Origin: RUG191 sp045642225
GTDB taxonomy: Bacteria; Bacillota; Clostridia; Lachnospirales; Lachnospiraceae
DNA: 64,000 nucleotides
Direction of reading: 5' to 3'
Assembly (NCBI GenBank): GCA_045642225.1
Contig: JAZUIN010000080.1
Coordinates: forward strand, 1 to 64,000
Shown: positions 14,961 to 23,922 of the stretch, piece by piece
How positions within the stretch are numbered: position 1 is the stretch's first letter
Layout of the letters: every line of letters starts with the position of its first letter
The notes under the pieces: generated by a model
Told to the model about the DNA's origin: nothing
Databases searched by the model: none
What the model saw: only the letters and a program-made list of their open reading frames with translations
Made by a program: the position numbers and the translations under genes

Positions 14961-15002
14961 CAAAAACGCTTACGGAATATTGGGGATTTCATAGGAGGAA
15001 TT

Positions 15003-16040
15003 ATGAAGAAGAAGATTATTAGCGCAGCATCTGTTGCTGTTTGTGGATGTGTATTATTAACAGGAGCACTTGTAAATTCGAACATTTCAGCGAATAAAGA
15101 TAGTGCATCTGCAGGAATATTTGCTTATACAGGTACTGATGCAAAGACAGAGAATTTGTCACAAGCTTCAGTTGAGAAGACAGCGGTTGTTGCTACAGCA
15201 GCACCAAGCAGCGCTTATGGATATGATAATATTGGAATTTCAACAGCAGAAGGTAATCTTAATGTAAGAGCTTCTGGTTCGCAAGATGCAGATATCGTTG
15301 GTATTATGCCAGAAAATGGTGCTTGTAATGTATTAGATGCATCAAATGAATGGTATCACATTCAATCAGGTGATGTTGATGGATATGTTCTAGGAAGCTA
15401 CATCATGACTGGTGACGCCGCAGTAGCTAAGGCTAATGAAGTTGCAGCTGAGATGGGCACAATTACATGTGATACATTAATGCTTCGTAAGGAGCCTAAC
15501 ACAACTTCAGGTGTAGTTGCTAAGATGCCTCATGGTGAGAAGATAGAGATTTTAGAGAAATTAGACGGATGGGTTAAAGCATCTGTAGATGGTGCTGAAG
15601 GATATTGTAATGCAGAATATATTAGTATTGCAGTAGAAGTTCCACATGCAATGACAATGGATCAATATTCACAAAGTGGTTCAACTGGCGGTTCAGCAAT
15701 TGCTTCATATGCTACTCAATTTGTTGGAAATCCTTATGTTTGGGGTGGTACATCACTTACAAAGGGTGCTGACTGTTCAGGATTTACATTATCAATTTAT
15801 GCTAAGTATGGCGTGTCTCTACCACACAGTGCTGCAGCACAAGCTAACATGGGTACTAAGGTTAAGGCTTCTGAAGCACAACCTGGTGACTTGTTCTTCT
15901 ATAGTAGCGGTAAAGGAATTGATCACGTTGGTATGTATATTGGTAATGGTCAAATTGTTCACGCTTCTTCTAAGAAGACTGGTATTAAGATTTCAAATGC
16001 ATTCTATCGTAACCCAGTTACTGTAAGAAGATACCTATAA
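15003..16040 (+). CDS. Secreted SH3-domain NlpC/P60 cell-wall endopeptidase
   Basis: 345 aa. N-terminal Sec signal peptide (MKKK, then a hydrophobic stretch to about residue 30). Two bacterial SH3 domains (about 78-136 and 150-208: NLNVRASGSQDADIVG and LMLRKEPNTTSGVVAKM), then an NlpC/P60 domain (about 230-345). Catalytic Cys258 in ADCSGF, His308 in DHVGMYIG, third residue His320. Such enzymes cleave D-Glu-diamino-acid bonds in peptidoglycan during growth or separation. Has its own strong promoter and a GGAGGAA RBS. Confidence 0.93.
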   Translation: MKKKIISAASVAVCGCVLLTGALVNSNISANKDSASAGIFAYTGTDAKTENLSQASVEKTAVVATAAPSSAYGYDNIGISTAEGNLNVRASGSQDADIVGIMPENGACNVLDASNEWYHIQSGDVDGYVLGSYIMTGDAAVAKANEVAAEMGTITCDTLMLRKEPNTTSGVVAKMPHGEKIEILEKLDGWVKASVDGAEGYCNAEYISIAVEVPHAMTMDQYSQSGSTGGSAIASYATQFVGNPYVWGGTSLTKGADCSGFTLSIYAKYGVSLPHSAAAQANMGTKVKASEAQPGDLFFYSSGKGIDHVGMYIGNGQIVHASSKKTGIKISNAFYRNPVTVRRYL

Positions 16041-16048
16041 TATAATTC

Positions 16049-16077
16049 TTTACATAGTTCGTAATATGTGATATTAT
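16049..16077 (+). promoter_or_regulatory. rpsO promoter
   Basis: TTTACA (16049-16054), 17 bp, TATTAT (16072-16077), about 100 bases before the rpsO ATG, leaving a roughly 93-nt leader. Confidence 0.65.
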
Positions 16078-16083
16078 ATTTCA

Positions 16084-16170
16084 CGGTGTTAAAACACTTG
16101 TTACCAATATTCGGTAAATGGACACTCCGACCTTTTACTGGATATAGGCTATAAATTTTATTAGGAGGAA
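16084..16170 (+). promoter_or_regulatory. Structured 5' leader of rpsO (candidate S15 autoregulatory RNA)
   Basis: The leader holds small hairpins: GTGTT-AA-AACAC (16086-16097) and TTACC / GGTAA (about 16101-16117). An alternative pairing of GGTAAA with TTTACT downstream would be exclusive with the second. S15 commonly represses its own mRNA through leader structures; assignment to a known class is not possible by eye. Confidence 0.35.
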
Positions 16171-16176
16171 TCAATA

Positions 16177-16443
16177 ATGATTACAAAAGAGAAAAAGCAA
16201 GCTATCATCAATGAGTATGCAACAAAGCCAGGTGATACAGGTTCACCAGAAGTTCAAGTTGCAGTACTTACAGCAAGAATTCAAGAGCTTACAGAACATT
16301 TGAAGGAGAATCCAAAGGATCACCACAGCAGACGTGGTCTTCTTAAAATGGTAGGTAAGAGACGTAATTTACTTGCATATCTTAAGAACAATGATATCGA
16401 GAGATATCGTTCATTAATCGAGCGTTTAGGCTTAAGAAAGTAA
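16177..16443 (+). CDS. rpsO: 30S ribosomal protein S15
   Basis: 88 aa, normal length. Binds the 16S rRNA central domain. Typical segments are GDTGSPEVQVAVLTARI, HLKENPKDHHSRRGLL and GKRRNLLAYL. RBS AGGAGGAA. It is followed by a terminator and then pnp, the common rpsO-pnp arrangement. Confidence 0.97.
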   Translation: MITKEKKQAIINEYATKPGDTGSPEVQVAVLTARIQELTEHLKENPKDHHSRRGLLKMVGKRRNLLAYLKNNDIERYRSLIERLGLRK

Positions 16444-16454
16444 TTTATAAATTT

Positions 16455-16480
16455 AGAGCGGAGTTATCCGCTCTTTTTTT
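16455..16480 (+). terminator. Rho-independent terminator after rpsO
   Basis: Perfect stem AGAGCGGA-GTTA-TCCGCTCT with a run of T. Confidence 0.9.
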
Positions 16481-16560
16481 CGTAAGGAGATATAACGAAG
16501 CCACTATAGAGTAGAAGCCTGAGTTTTCAGGGTATTCTATAGTAGTTTCGGCTCCTTGCG
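16481..16560 (+). promoter_or_regulatory. Long hairpin leader of pnp
   Basis: An outer stem CGTAAGGAG (16481-16489) / CTCCTTGCG (16552-16560) encloses a long near-continuous stem (16496-16513 with 16533-16550; 17 of 18 positions pair, counting G-U) capped by CCTGA/TCAGG (16518-16531). The true pnp RBS (AAAGGAGAG, about 16577) lies outside. An E. coli pnp leader also forms long double-stranded RNA that RNase III cuts before PNPase autoregulation; the same here is inference. Confidence 0.6.
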
Positions 16561-16592
16561 AAATAATAAAATTTTAAAAAGGAGAGATAAGA

Positions 16593-18674
16593 ATGAAGAC
16601 TTACACAATGGAACTTGCCGGCAGAACACTTCGTGTTGATGTTGACAGAGTTGCAGCACAAGCAAATGGCGCTGCATTTATTCAGTATGGTGATACAACA
16701 GTATTATCAACAGCTACAGCTTCAGACAAGCCAAGAGAAGGCATTGATTTCTTCCCATTAAGCGTTGAGTTTGAAGAGAAGCAATATTCAGTTGGAAAGA
16801 TCCCTGGAGGATTTAACAAGAGAGAAGGTAAGGCATCTGAGAACTCAGTTCTTACAGCTCGTGTTATTGATAGACCTATGCGTCCTTTATTCCCAAAGGA
16901 TTATAGAAATGATGTAACACTTAACAACCTTGTTCTTGCTGTAGATCCAGAATGTCGTCCAGAAATCGTTGCTATGCTTGGTACAGCAATCGCAACATCT
17001 ATTTCAGACATTCCATTCGATGGCCCTTGTGCTATGACACAAATGGGTATGATTGATGGTGAGTTTATTGTAAACCCATCACAAGAACAATGGGCACAAG
17101 GTGATCTTAAGCTTACAGTTGCTTCAACAGCTGAGAAAGTAATTATGATCGAGGCTGGTGCTAACGAAATTCCTGAAGATAAGATGCTTGAGGCAATTTA
17201 TAAAGCACATGATGTTAACCAAACAATTATTGAATTTATCAATAAGATGGTTGCTGAAATTGGAAAGGCTAAGCATGAATATACAAGCTGTGCTATTCCA
17301 GAAGAAATGTTTGCAGCAATGAAGGAAATTGTTCCTCCAGCAGAGATGGAAGAAGCAGTTTTCACAGATGTAAAGCAAGTTAGAGAAGAGAATATCAAGA
17401 ATATTACTGCTAAGTTTGAAGAAGCATTTGCTGAGAAGGAAGAATGGTTAGAAGTTCTTGGCGAAGCAGTATATCAATATCAGAAGAAGACAGTTCGTAA
17501 GATGATTCTTAAAGATCATAAGCGTCCTGACGGTCGTGCAATTGATCAAATTCGTCCTCTTGCAGCTGAAGTTGATTTGATTCCTAGAGTACATGGTTCA
17601 GCTATGTTTACTAGAGGTCAAACTCAAATTTGCGATATTGTTACACTTGCTCCACTTTCTGAAGCACAAAAGATTGATGGTTTAGATGAAAATGTAACAG
17701 GTAAGCGTTACATGCATCATTATAACTTCCCATCATATTCAGTAGGTGAGACAAAGCCTAGTCGTGGACCTGGACGTAGAGAAATTGGTCACGGTGCTTT
17801 AGCTGAGAGAGCTCTTATTCCTGTATTACCATCAGAAGAAGAGTTCCCATATGCAATTCGTGCTGTGTCTGAGACATTTGAGTCAAATGGTTCTACATCA
17901 ATGGCTTCAACTTGTGCATCTTGTATGTCATTAATGGCTGCAGGTGTTCCAATCAAGAAGATGGTTGCTGGTATTTCTTGCGGTCTTGTTACTGGAGACA
18001 CAGATGATGATTATTTAGTACTTACAGATATTCAAGGTCTTGAAGATTTCTTCGGAGATATGGATTTTAAGGTTACTGGTACTAAGGATGGTATTACAGC
18101 AATCCAAATGGATATTAAGATTCATGGTTTGACTCGTCCTATTGTTGAAGAAGCAATTAGACGTACTCGTGAAGCTAGATTCTTCATTATGGACGAATGT
18201 ATGAGCAAAGCTATTTCTGAACCACGTAAGGAAGTTGGAGAATATGCTCCAAAGATTATCCAAATCAAGATTGACCCAGAGAAGATTGGTGATGTTGTTG
18301 GACAACGTGGTAAGACTATTAACGAAATTATTGATAGAACAGGTGTCAAGATTGACATTACTGATGAGGGAAATGTTTCTGTATGTGGTACAGATAAGGC
18401 TAAGATGGATGAAGCAGTTAAGATGATTGAGATTATCACAACTGATTTCGAACAAGGCCAAATTTTCGAAGGTAAAGTAATATCTATCAAAGACTTTGGC
18501 GCATTTGTTGAATTTGCCCCTGGTAAAGAAGGAATGGTTCATATTTCTAAGATTTGTGAAGAAAGAATCAATCATGTTGAAGATGTTCTTACACTTGGAG
18601 ATACAGTTAAGGTTGTATGCCTAGGTAAAGACAAGATGGGAAGAATTAGCTTCAGCATCAAAGATTGCAAATAA
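16593..18674 (+). CDS. pnp: Polyribonucleotide nucleotidyltransferase (PNPase)
   Basis: 693 aa, normal length. Phosphorolytic 3'-5' RNA decay. Two RNase PH domains (first with GGFNKREGKASENSVLTARV; second with FTRGQTQICDIVTL and SNGSTSMASTCASCM), then KH (IGDVVGQRGKTINEIIDRTG, about 560-615) and S1 (IFEGKVISIKDFGAFVEF, about 622-690). RBS AAAGGAGAG. Probably regulated through its hairpin leader. Confidence 0.97.
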   Translation: MKTYTMELAGRTLRVDVDRVAAQANGAAFIQYGDTTVLSTATASDKPREGIDFFPLSVEFEEKQYSVGKIPGGFNKREGKASENSVLTARVIDRPMRPLFPKDYRNDVTLNNLVLAVDPECRPEIVAMLGTAIATSISDIPFDGPCAMTQMGMIDGEFIVNPSQEQWAQGDLKLTVASTAEKVIMIEAGANEIPEDKMLEAIYKAHDVNQTIIEFINKMVAEIGKAKHEYTSCAIPEEMFAAMKEIVPPAEMEEAVFTDVKQVREENIKNITAKFEEAFAEKEEWLEVLGEAVYQYQKKTVRKMILKDHKRPDGRAIDQIRPLAAEVDLIPRVHGSAMFTRGQTQICDIVTLAPLSEAQKIDGLDENVTGKRYMHHYNFPSYSVGETKPSRGPGRREIGHGALAERALIPVLPSEEEFPYAIRAVSETFESNGSTSMASTCASCMSLMAAGVPIKKMVAGISCGLVTGDTDDDYLVLTDIQGLEDFFGDMDFKVTGTKDGITAIQMDIKIHGLTRPIVEEAIRRTREARFFIMDECMSKAISEPRKEVGEYAPKIIQIKIDPEKIGDVVGQRGKTINEIIDRTGVKIDITDEGNVSVCGTDKAKMDEAVKMIEIITTDFEQGQIFEGKVISIKDFGAFVEFAPGKEGMVHISKICEERINHVEDVLTLGDTVKVVCLGKDKMGRISFSIKDCK

Positions 18675-18680
18675 AATATG

Positions 18681-18725
18681 TACAAAAAATATTCCTAAGG
18701 GCACTTCTTAGGAGTATTTTTGTAT
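18681..18725 (+). terminator. Rho-independent terminator after pnp
   Basis: Long stem from ACAAAAAATATTCCTAAG to CTTAGGAGTATTTTTGT; the A/T-rich arms make it usable in both directions. Confidence 0.8.
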
Positions 18726-18773
18726 AAAATTGTATAATATTTGGTTCAAACCACTAAATATAGTATTTTCTTC

Positions 18774-18801
18774 TTGAAAAGCCACAAGAGTTTGTTATAA
18801 T
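18774..18801 (+). promoter_or_regulatory. Promoter of the scpAB operon
   Basis: TTGAAA (18774-18779), 16 bp, TATAAT (18796-18801), 28 bases before scpA. Confidence 0.75.
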
Positions 18802-18829
18802 AACAAGGTAGGTTTAAAGGGAGAAAATT

Positions 18830-19582
18830 ATGGATTTAAGTTTTAAGTTACAACAATTTGAAGGACCACTTGATTTGTTACTTCATTTAATTGAGAAAAA
18901 TAAGATTGACATTTATGATATTCCTATTGTGGAAATTACAGAGCAATATATGGAATACATAAGAGCGATGAAGGAAGCTAACCTTGATATTATGAGTGAA
19001 TTCTTGGTTATGGCAGCAACTCTTCTTAGTATAAAGTCTAAGATGCTTCTTCCAGCAGAGGAAGTTGAAGAGGGTGAAGAAGAGGAAGATCCAAGACTAG
19101 AATTAGTTCAACAGCTCTTAGAATACAAGATGTATAAATGTATGTCTTATGAACTTCGAGATAGACAATTAAGTGCAAATACAATTATGTTCAAAGAACC
19201 AACTATTCCAGAGGAAGTTGCAAAATACGAACAGCCAGTTGATTTAGATGAGCTTGTTTCAGACTTGACACTTAATAAGTTGAATGACATTTTCCAACAA
19301 GTCATTAGAAGACAAGAGAAAAGGGTTGACCCTATTAGATCCAAATTTGGCAAGATTGTCCAAGAAGAAGTTTCTATGGATGAGAAGATGGTATTTATGC
19401 TTGATTATGCCAAGAATAATCGTTCCTTTAGCTTTAGACAATTACTAGAAGGTCAGAGAAGTAAGACTGAGGTGATTGTTACATTTCTTGTAATACTTGA
19501 GATGATGAAGGCTGGACAAATATTTATTGTTCAAGAACATACTTTTGATGATATTCAGATTGAATCGAAGATGGTTGCTTAG
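18830..19582 (+). CDS. scpA: Segregation and condensation protein A
   Basis: 250 aa. Kleisin subunit that bridges the SMC heads with ScpB in chromosome condensation. The N-terminal FEGPLDLLLHLIEKNKIDIYDIP signature (residues 8 onward) is unmistakable, followed by an acidic VEEGEEEEDP linker and a C-terminal winged helix. scpB begins 9 bases later. Confidence 0.95.
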   Translation: MDLSFKLQQFEGPLDLLLHLIEKNKIDIYDIPIVEITEQYMEYIRAMKEANLDIMSEFLVMAATLLSIKSKMLLPAEEVEEGEEEEDPRLELVQQLLEYKMYKCMSYELRDRQLSANTIMFKEPTIPEEVAKYEQPVDLDELVSDLTLNKLNDIFQQVIRRQEKRVDPIRSKFGKIVQEEVSMDEKMVFMLDYAKNNRSFSFRQLLEGQRSKTEVIVTFLVILEMMKAGQIFIVQEHTFDDIQIESKMVA

Positions 19583-19590
19583 GAGTTTAT

Positions 19591-20160
19591 ATGGAAATTA
19601 AGGAAATGGAATCGATAATAGAAGGAATTCTATTTACGATGGGAGATTCTGTAGAGCCAGACAAAATAGCAAAAGCTTTAGAAGTAGACAAGAGTGAAGT
19701 TATTTCTTGCTTAGATGCGATGGCTACAAAATGGGATGAAGAAGAACGCGGAATTAGAATTGTTAAATTAGACGATTCATACCAGATGTGTACTTCATCA
19801 GATATATATGAATACTTGATTAGAATAGCAAAACAACCTAAGAAATACGCATTAACAGAGGTTCTTCTTGAAACTCTTTCGATTATCGCGTACAAACAAC
19901 CAGTAACTAAATCAGAAATAGAGAAAATTCGTGGTGTATCTTGTGAGCACGCAGTTAATAAGCTTGTTGATTATCAATTAGTTAAAGAGCTTGGAAGACT
20001 AGACGCTCCAGGAAGACCAATGCTATTTGGTACTACAGAGGAGTTTTTGAGATCCTTTGGTGTTTCTTCTATAGAAGATTTACCAGTACTTAATCCAGTT
20101 CAGGTGGAAGAATTTAAGCAACAAGCCGAAGAAGAGGCCAAAGTTGCTTTGAATGTATAA
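19591..20160 (+). CDS. scpB: Segregation and condensation protein B
   Basis: 189 aa. Two winged-helix domains; binds ScpA. Signature segments are ESIIEGILFTMGDSVEP, ALTEVLLETLSIIAYKQPVT, EIEKIRGVS and GRPMLFGTTEEFLRSFG. The next gene starts 14 bases after its stop with only an RBS between, so the decarboxylase cluster may be read from the scp promoter. Confidence 0.95.
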   Translation: MEIKEMESIIEGILFTMGDSVEPDKIAKALEVDKSEVISCLDAMATKWDEEERGIRIVKLDDSYQMCTSSDIYEYLIRIAKQPKKYALTEVLLETLSIIAYKQPVTKSEIEKIRGVSCEHAVNKLVDYQLVKELGRLDAPGRPMLFGTTEEFLRSFGVSSIEDLPVLNPVQVEEFKQQAEEEAKVALNV

Positions 20161-20173
20161 TAAAGGAGGCTTT

Positions 20174-21559
20174 ATGGGAGATAACAAAGCAAGACAAAGA
20201 ATAGAAAACTTGCTTGATGATTACAGTTTTGTAGAATTTGGCGCTGCTGTTACAGCACGTTCTACTGACTTTAATACAAGCGAGCCTAAAGAAGCTAGTG
20301 ATGGTGTTATCACTGGTATGGGAACAATTGATGATAAATTAGTATTTGTTTATAGCCAAGACGCTTCAGTACTTAACGGAACAATTGGTGAAATGCATGC
20401 TAAGAAGATTTTACATGTATATGACAAGGCTTTAAGTATGGGTGCTCCTGTGCTTGGTTTTATAGACTGTGGCGGAGTAAGATTATACGAAGCTATGGAT
20501 GGAATTGAAGCTATGGGACAGATGATTTCTGCAGCTTCAGCAGCATCTGGTGTTATTCCTCAAGTTCTTGGAATTTGTGGTAAATGTGGTGGTGCTTTAA
20601 ATGTATTAGCTTCACTTAACGACTATGTTGTTATGTCAGAAAACGCATCACTTTTCATTAACTCACCAGATACAATCGAAGGTAACAGACGTGATGTGCT
20701 TGATACATCAAGTGCTGCATATCAATTTGATAATGGAAATGTTGATGTTATTTGCGAGCCAGATGAGATGGCATCATTAATCAAGAATTATGTTGATATG
20801 ATTCCTGGTAATAACATTGATGAAAATATTACTGATGATTCTTTTGATGATTTAAATAGAGCATCAGATGGTCTCGAAGCTTTACTTGGCAATATGAAGG
20901 AATTCATTTCTAGAATAGCTGATGATAACATTTTGGTTGAGACTAAAGCTGGTATCTCAACTATGGTAACAGGACTTATTAAGTTGAACGGTAAGACTGT
21001 TGGTGTAGTTGCTAATGAAGAGTTTGCAGGAAATGCTAGACTTACAAATGAAGGTGTTAAGAAAGCAACAGACTTTGTTAACTTCTGTGACGCATTTTCA
21101 ATTCCAGTTATTACATTTACAAATGTAGAAGGCTTTGAAGCTGATGCTGTATCTGAAAATGATTTGGGTAATAGCCTTGCAAAAATGTGCTTAGCATTTT
21201 CATCATCAGATGTACCTAAGATTAATGTCTTAATTGGTAAGGCAATCGGATCAGGATACTTATTTATGAATTCTAGCGCATTATCTGCTGATTTAGTTTA
21301 TGCTTATCCAGAATGTGAGATGGCAGTTATGAATGAAGATATGGCAGCTAAGATTATTTGTGATAATAAGGATTTAGATGTTAATGAAGTAGCTACTGAG
21401 TTTGCAAATACTAATACAGGTATTGATAACGCAGCTAGACGTGGCTATGTAGATAGAATTATTAACCCAGTTGATACTAGAAAGTATTTGATTGGTGGTC
21501 TTGAAATGTTGTATTCAAAGAATGATTATTATTCATTTAAGAAGCACAGTGCAAAATAG
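20174..21559 (+). CDS. Acyl-CoA carboxyltransferase-family subunit (MmdA/PccB-like, divergent)
   Basis: 461 aa, about 50 residues shorter than typical MmdA. Crotonase-fold carboxyltransferase halves: about 10-230 (VLGFIDCGGVRLYEAMDGI; ICGKCGGALNVLAS) and about 240-460 (VGVVANEEFAGNARLTNEG; IGKAIGSGYLFMN). The usual SGGAR and CGPCAGGA signatures are altered to CGGVR and CGKCGGAL, so the acyl-CoA substrate is uncertain. Family members transfer CO2 from (S)-methylmalonyl-CoA or relatives to biotin. ATG 20174 sits behind AAAGGAGG. First gene of a Na+-pump decarboxylase cluster. Confidence 0.75.
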   Translation: MGDNKARQRIENLLDDYSFVEFGAAVTARSTDFNTSEPKEASDGVITGMGTIDDKLVFVYSQDASVLNGTIGEMHAKKILHVYDKALSMGAPVLGFIDCGGVRLYEAMDGIEAMGQMISAASAASGVIPQVLGICGKCGGALNVLASLNDYVVMSENASLFINSPDTIEGNRRDVLDTSSAAYQFDNGNVDVICEPDEMASLIKNYVDMIPGNNIDENITDDSFDDLNRASDGLEALLGNMKEFISRIADDNILVETKAGISTMVTGLIKLNGKTVGVVANEEFAGNARLTNEGVKKATDFVNFCDAFSIPVITFTNVEGFEADAVSENDLGNSLAKMCLAFSSSDVPKINVLIGKAIGSGYLFMNSSALSADLVYAYPECEMAVMNEDMAAKIICDNKDLDVNEVATEFANTNTGIDNAARRGYVDRIINPVDTRKYLIGGLEMLYSKNDYYSFKKHSAK

Positions 21560-21571
21560 AAAGGTCTTAAG

Positions 21572-22369
21572 ATGAAGAAAAAAGTATTGTTACTTCTTCT
21601 TACTCTTGGAATTGTAGTTTTGGCACTATGTGGTTGCTCAAGCGATAAAGATAATTCAGCATTTGAGAAAAAGCAAGCTGAAATTGAGCAACAGATGAAA
21701 GACTATACCTCTAACAATCTAGAGAGATACAGAGGTATGAGTGAAGCAGAACGCAACCTAGAGAAAGAAGAAATTGAAAAATTAAGAAAATCAGGTACTA
21801 TTTCTGAGGAAGTTGCGACTATGAATTCTCAAATGATTGATGATTGGTCAGAAATTGAATCGGATTTAGGCAAATTCGCAGGATTTGGCGAATTTAACTT
21901 TGAACAAGCTGGTAAGACATATACAGCTACATTAACAGTTAAATACGAAAACCGCGACACACATTTAATATATGTTCTTTCTAAGAAAGATATGTCAGTT
22001 ACAGGTGCTAATGTTGAAAAGGTTTATTCTTTAGGCGAGAAAATGTCTAAGGCTGGACTTAATACATTAATGGGTATTGGTATTGTATTTATAATGTTAG
22101 TGCTTATGAGTCTTGTTATTTATTCATTTAGAGTGATTAATTTCATTCAATTTAAGCATGAAAAGACAAGAAAAGAAGCAAAAGAGAACAAGGTTAAAGA
22201 ATCCTTAGATGAATTAGAAACTAATAGTAAGAGTATTCAAGCTGCTAAGGGTGGCAAAGATTTAACTGATGATCTTGAGTTAGTTGCAGTTATTACAGCG
22301 GCGATTGCGGCTGCAACAGAGACTTCAACTGATGATTTTGTTGTAAGAAGTATTAGACGAAGAAGATAA
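21572..22369 (+). CDS. OadG-family membrane subunit with an extended lipoprotein-like N-terminus
   Basis: 265 aa; ordinary OadG/MmdD are about 80-130 aa. Residues 1-22 are a signal with lipobox L-C-G-C (Cys22 lipidated if processed). Residues 23-160 would be outside the membrane (charged, Glu/Lys-rich coil, then a beta-rich part). One membrane helix lies at about 164-187 (MGIGIVFIMLVLMSLVIYSF), then a cytoplasmic tail ending ELVAVITAAIAAAT...FVVRSIRRR, as in OadG proteins. It should anchor the biotin carrier and carboxyltransferases to the beta subunit. Confidence 0.8.
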   Translation: MKKKVLLLLLTLGIVVLALCGCSSDKDNSAFEKKQAEIEQQMKDYTSNNLERYRGMSEAERNLEKEEIEKLRKSGTISEEVATMNSQMIDDWSEIESDLGKFAGFGEFNFEQAGKTYTATLTVKYENRDTHLIYVLSKKDMSVTGANVEKVYSLGEKMSKAGLNTLMGIGIVFIMLVLMSLVIYSFRVINFIQFKHEKTRKEAKENKVKESLDELETNSKSIQAAKGGKDLTDDLELVAVITAAIAAATETSTDDFVVRSIRRRR

Positions 22370-22384
22370 TGGAGGATATATAGG

Positions 22385-22744
22385 ATGAAGAATTATACAA
22401 TTACTGTAAATGGTAAAGCATATGACGTTACAGTAGAAGAGAATGGCGCTAGCGCTGGAGCAGTTGCAGCACCTAAGGCTTCTACAAAGGTAGAGAAGAA
22501 GGTTGAAGCACCTGCAGGCGGCGAAGGCAGCATCAAGATTGAAGCAGGAGCAGCTGGTAAAGTATTTAAGATTGAAAAGCACCAAGGCGATAGCGTAAGC
22601 GCTGGTGATACTGTAATGGTACTTGAAGTTATGAAGATGGAGACACCAGTTGTTGCACCTAAGGATGGTACTATTGCATCAATCAATGTTCAAGAAGGTC
22701 AATCTATTGAGGCTAATGCATTACTAGCAACAATGAACGAATAA
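22385..22744 (+). CDS. Biotin carboxyl carrier subunit of the decarboxylase
   Basis: 119 aa. An N-terminal MKNYTITVNGKAYDVTVEE segment, an Ala/Pro/Lys-rich linker (about 22-47) and a biotinyl domain with EVMKMETP, biotin on Lys84. This is the only biotin domain in the cluster; neither carboxyltransferase carries one, so it probably serves both. Confidence 0.93.
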   Translation: MKNYTITVNGKAYDVTVEENGASAGAVAAPKASTKVEKKVEAPAGGEGSIKIEAGAAGKVFKIEKHQGDSVSAGDTVMVLEVMKMETPVVAPKDGTIASINVQEGQSIEANALLATMNE

Positions 22745-22763
22745 TTATCGTAGGAGGATTAAA

Positions 22764-23912
22764 ATGTCTTATATATTTGATACAGTATCAAATCTTCTAC
22801 ATCAGACAGCTTTTTTGAATCTTACAGTTGGTAACTTTGTAATGATTTTGGTTGCTTGCTTTTTCTTGTATTTAGCAATTGCAAAAGGCTATGAACCATT
22901 ATTGTTAGTTCCAATTGCATTTGGAATGCTTCTTGTAAACATTTACCCAGATATTATGGCTTCTCCAGCAGAAACCAGTAATGGTGTAGGTGGTTTGTTA
23001 TATTATTTTTATTCATTAGATGAGTGGTCTATTTTACCATCACTTATTTTCTTAGGCGTTGGAGCAATGACAGACTTTGGTCCGCTTATTGCTAACCCTA
23101 TTAGCTTCTTATTAGGAGCTGCTGCACAGATTGGTATTTTCCTTGCATACCTTATGGCTATTTTACTAGGATTTTCTGATCAAGCAGCATCAGCAATTTC
23201 AATTATCGGTGGAGCAGATGGTCCGACGTCGATATTCTTAGCAGGAAAGCTAGGACAGACAGCGTTGATGGGACCTATTGCGGTGGCAGCATATTCATAT
23301 ATGTCACTTGTACCTATTATTCAACCACCAATTATGAAATTACTTACAACTAAGAAAGAAAGATCTATTCACATGGAACAGCTTCGTGAAGTTTCAAAGC
23401 TTGAAAGAATTCTTTTCCCAATAGTTGTAACAATTATTGTTTGTTTGATTCTTCCAACAACAGCACCACTAGTTGGTATGTTGATGCTTGGAAATTTATT
23501 TAGAGAGTGTGGCGTAGTAAGACAGTTAACAGATACAGCAAGTAATGCGTTGATGTATATCGTAGTAATTTTACTTGGTACATCAGTTGGTGCTTCAACA
23601 TCAGCAGAAGCATTCCTTAACTGGTCAACTGTTAAAATCGTTATTATCGGTCTTATTGCCTTTGTATTTGGTACAGCAGGTGGTGTTTTACTTGGTAAGT
23701 TGCTTTGTCTTATTACTAAGGGCAAAATCAATCCACTTATTGGTTCAGCAGGTGTTTCTGCGGTGCCAATGGCTGCTAGAGTTTCACAAAAGGTTGGTGC
23801 AGAGGAAGATCCTACTAATTTCTTACTTATGCACGCCATGGGCCCTAACGTTGCCGGTGTAATTGGTACAGCCGTAGCTGCCGGTGTATTTATGGCTATA
23901 TTTAACGTGTAG
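22764..23912 (+). CDS. Na+-translocating decarboxylase beta subunit (OadB/MmdB/GcdB)
   Basis: 382 aa polytopic membrane protein. Decarboxylates carboxybiotin and exports Na+. Conserved motifs: ISIIGGADGPTSIFLAGKLG (residues 144 onward) with the essential Asp, LLGTSVGASTSAEAFLN, and SAVPMAARVSQKVG plus LMHAMGPNVAGVIGTAVAAG near the end. RBS AGGAGG. Positions it as the ion pump of the cluster. Confidence 0.95.
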   Translation: MSYIFDTVSNLLHQTAFLNLTVGNFVMILVACFFLYLAIAKGYEPLLLVPIAFGMLLVNIYPDIMASPAETSNGVGGLLYYFYSLDEWSILPSLIFLGVGAMTDFGPLIANPISFLLGAAAQIGIFLAYLMAILLGFSDQAASAISIIGGADGPTSIFLAGKLGQTALMGPIAVAAYSYMSLVPIIQPPIMKLLTTKKERSIHMEQLREVSKLERILFPIVVTIIVCLILPTTAPLVGMLMLGNLFRECGVVRQLTDTASNALMYIVVILLGTSVGASTSAEAFLNWSTVKIVIIGLIAFVFGTAGGVLLGKLLCLITKGKINPLIGSAGVSAVPMAARVSQKVGAEEDPTNFLLMHAMGPNVAGVIGTAVAAGVFMAIFNV

Positions 23913-23922
23913 GAGGAATATC

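Noticed and set aside
18015..18575. 186-aa open frame on the - strand
   Set aside because: Lies wholly inside pnp, has no RBS or recognisable domain, and is rich in Asn/Leu/Phe as expected for antisense of a conserved gene.
23369..23839. 156-aa open frame on the - strand
   Set aside because: Antisense to the OadB-type beta subunit; shadow of a membrane protein gene.
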